Of a DNA stretch of 54,731 nucleotides, positions 54,576 to 54,731 are shown piece after piece; the stretch's first letter is position 1; each line of letters opens with the position of its first letter. The DNA is taken from contig JAIRXS010000011.1 of the NCBI GenBank assembly GCA_031268145.1, positions 1 to 54,731 on the forward strand, read 5' to 3'. This DNA is from Candidatus Endomicrobiellum siamense (GTDB lineage Bacteria > Elusimicrobiota > Endomicrobiia > Endomicrobiales > Endomicrobiaceae). The notes below the pieces were generated by a model that ran no database searches, was not told the origin of the DNA, and saw nothing but the letters and a program-made list of their open reading frames with translations. A program made the position numbers and the translations under genes.

Positions 54576-54731
54576 TTATTTTTGTATAGCGATTTTTCTA
54601 ATTTGATTTTTACCGGAATCTGTTTTTATACTTATAAAATATACTCCAGGGGCTACTTTACTCCCATTTTCATTTCTCAGATCCCACCTAAGTGTCTTCC
54701 TGTTTAACTCTTCTTGCAATTCCAATATACT
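54576..54731 (-). CDS. C-terminal fragment with FlgD/type-IX-sorting-like domain (partial)
   Basis: The last 51 codons of a minus-strand gene cut by the window edge. They read TLRWDLRNENGSKVAPGVYF then IRKIAIQK before TAA 54576-54578. The pattern W-x-L-x-N-x-x-G-x-x-V-APGVYF followed by a basic K-I-x-I-x-K end is that of FlgD Ig-like or type IX secretion sorting domains at the C-terminus of exported proteins. The main domain lies outside the window. It converges on glgP with 14 bases between stops. Confidence 0.7.
   Translation of the reverse strand, partial: SILELQEELNRKTLRWDLRNENGSKVAPGVYFISIKTDSGKNQIRKIAIQK

Overview
The window reads as a chromosomal segment from a low-GC, diderm, host-associated bacterium whose genome is shrinking. 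Outer-membrane-type proteins (a PorV-like barrel, another barrel-like protein and a sorting-tail fragment at the right edge), an FtsX/EnvC pair, many short frameshifted genes and dead insertion sequences all point that way. The gene content (glycogen enzymes, a kinase/FHA/PP2C operon, PorV-like protein, carbohydrate cluster with many pseudogenes) fits Elusimicrobiota of the Endomicrobium type. That placement is inference from gene content, not a database result.

Layout. 1-88 is a heptanucleotide tandem repeat. 361-15417 (+) is one long, tightly packed operon: inositol-3-phosphate synthase, glycosyltransferase, sugar aminotransferase, NodU/TobZ-type carbamoyltransferase, a three-gene ABC-2 exporter, mannose-1-phosphate guanylyltransferase, phosphohexomutase, a GNAT-fold protein, a broken PIG-L deacetylase, an adenylate-forming ligase of the PaaK type and an Eis-like acetyltransferase. 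It converges on a minus-strand block (19283-15420) with a second glycosyltransferase, a Trm14/RlmL-like methyltransferase, a PHP phosphoesterase and mannose-6-phosphate isomerase. Together these supply GDP-mannose and inositol phosphate and appear to build and export a carbamoylated, acylated inositol/mannose glycoconjugate. The product is unknown.

19327-22376 is a gene graveyard: a broken histidinol-phosphatase-like PHP gene, IS110 and IS256 family relics, a decayed radical SAM/SPASM maturase with a coupled small ORF, and a possible antitoxin tail. 22378-25230 (-) is mnmG, an EFR1-type flavodoxin/ferredoxin and a SemiSWEET. 25420-28522 (+) is an M50 protease, trpS, scpA and scpB.

28624-37466 (+) is an apparent signalling operon: Ser/Thr kinase with PEGA repeats (frameshifted near its end), a membrane protein with two FHA domains and a beta-propeller, a PP2C phosphatase with a transmembrane segment, a single-domain response regulator and a PorV-like barrel with TPRs. 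37559-44817 (+) carries galT, glgA, ftsX, an EnvC-like factor, a gutted ctpA, a small membrane protein, tsaD and dus. 44837-46575 (-) is nadA and thiM. 46630-48480 (-) holds decayed genes, including a lactate dehydrogenase fused in frame to a MATE transporter. 48546-54561 (+) is a barrel-like protein, eno, an ftsB-like gene, tRNA-Leu(CAG) and alpha-glucan phosphorylase. The right edge cuts a minus-strand gene ending in a FlgD/type-IX-sorting-like tail.
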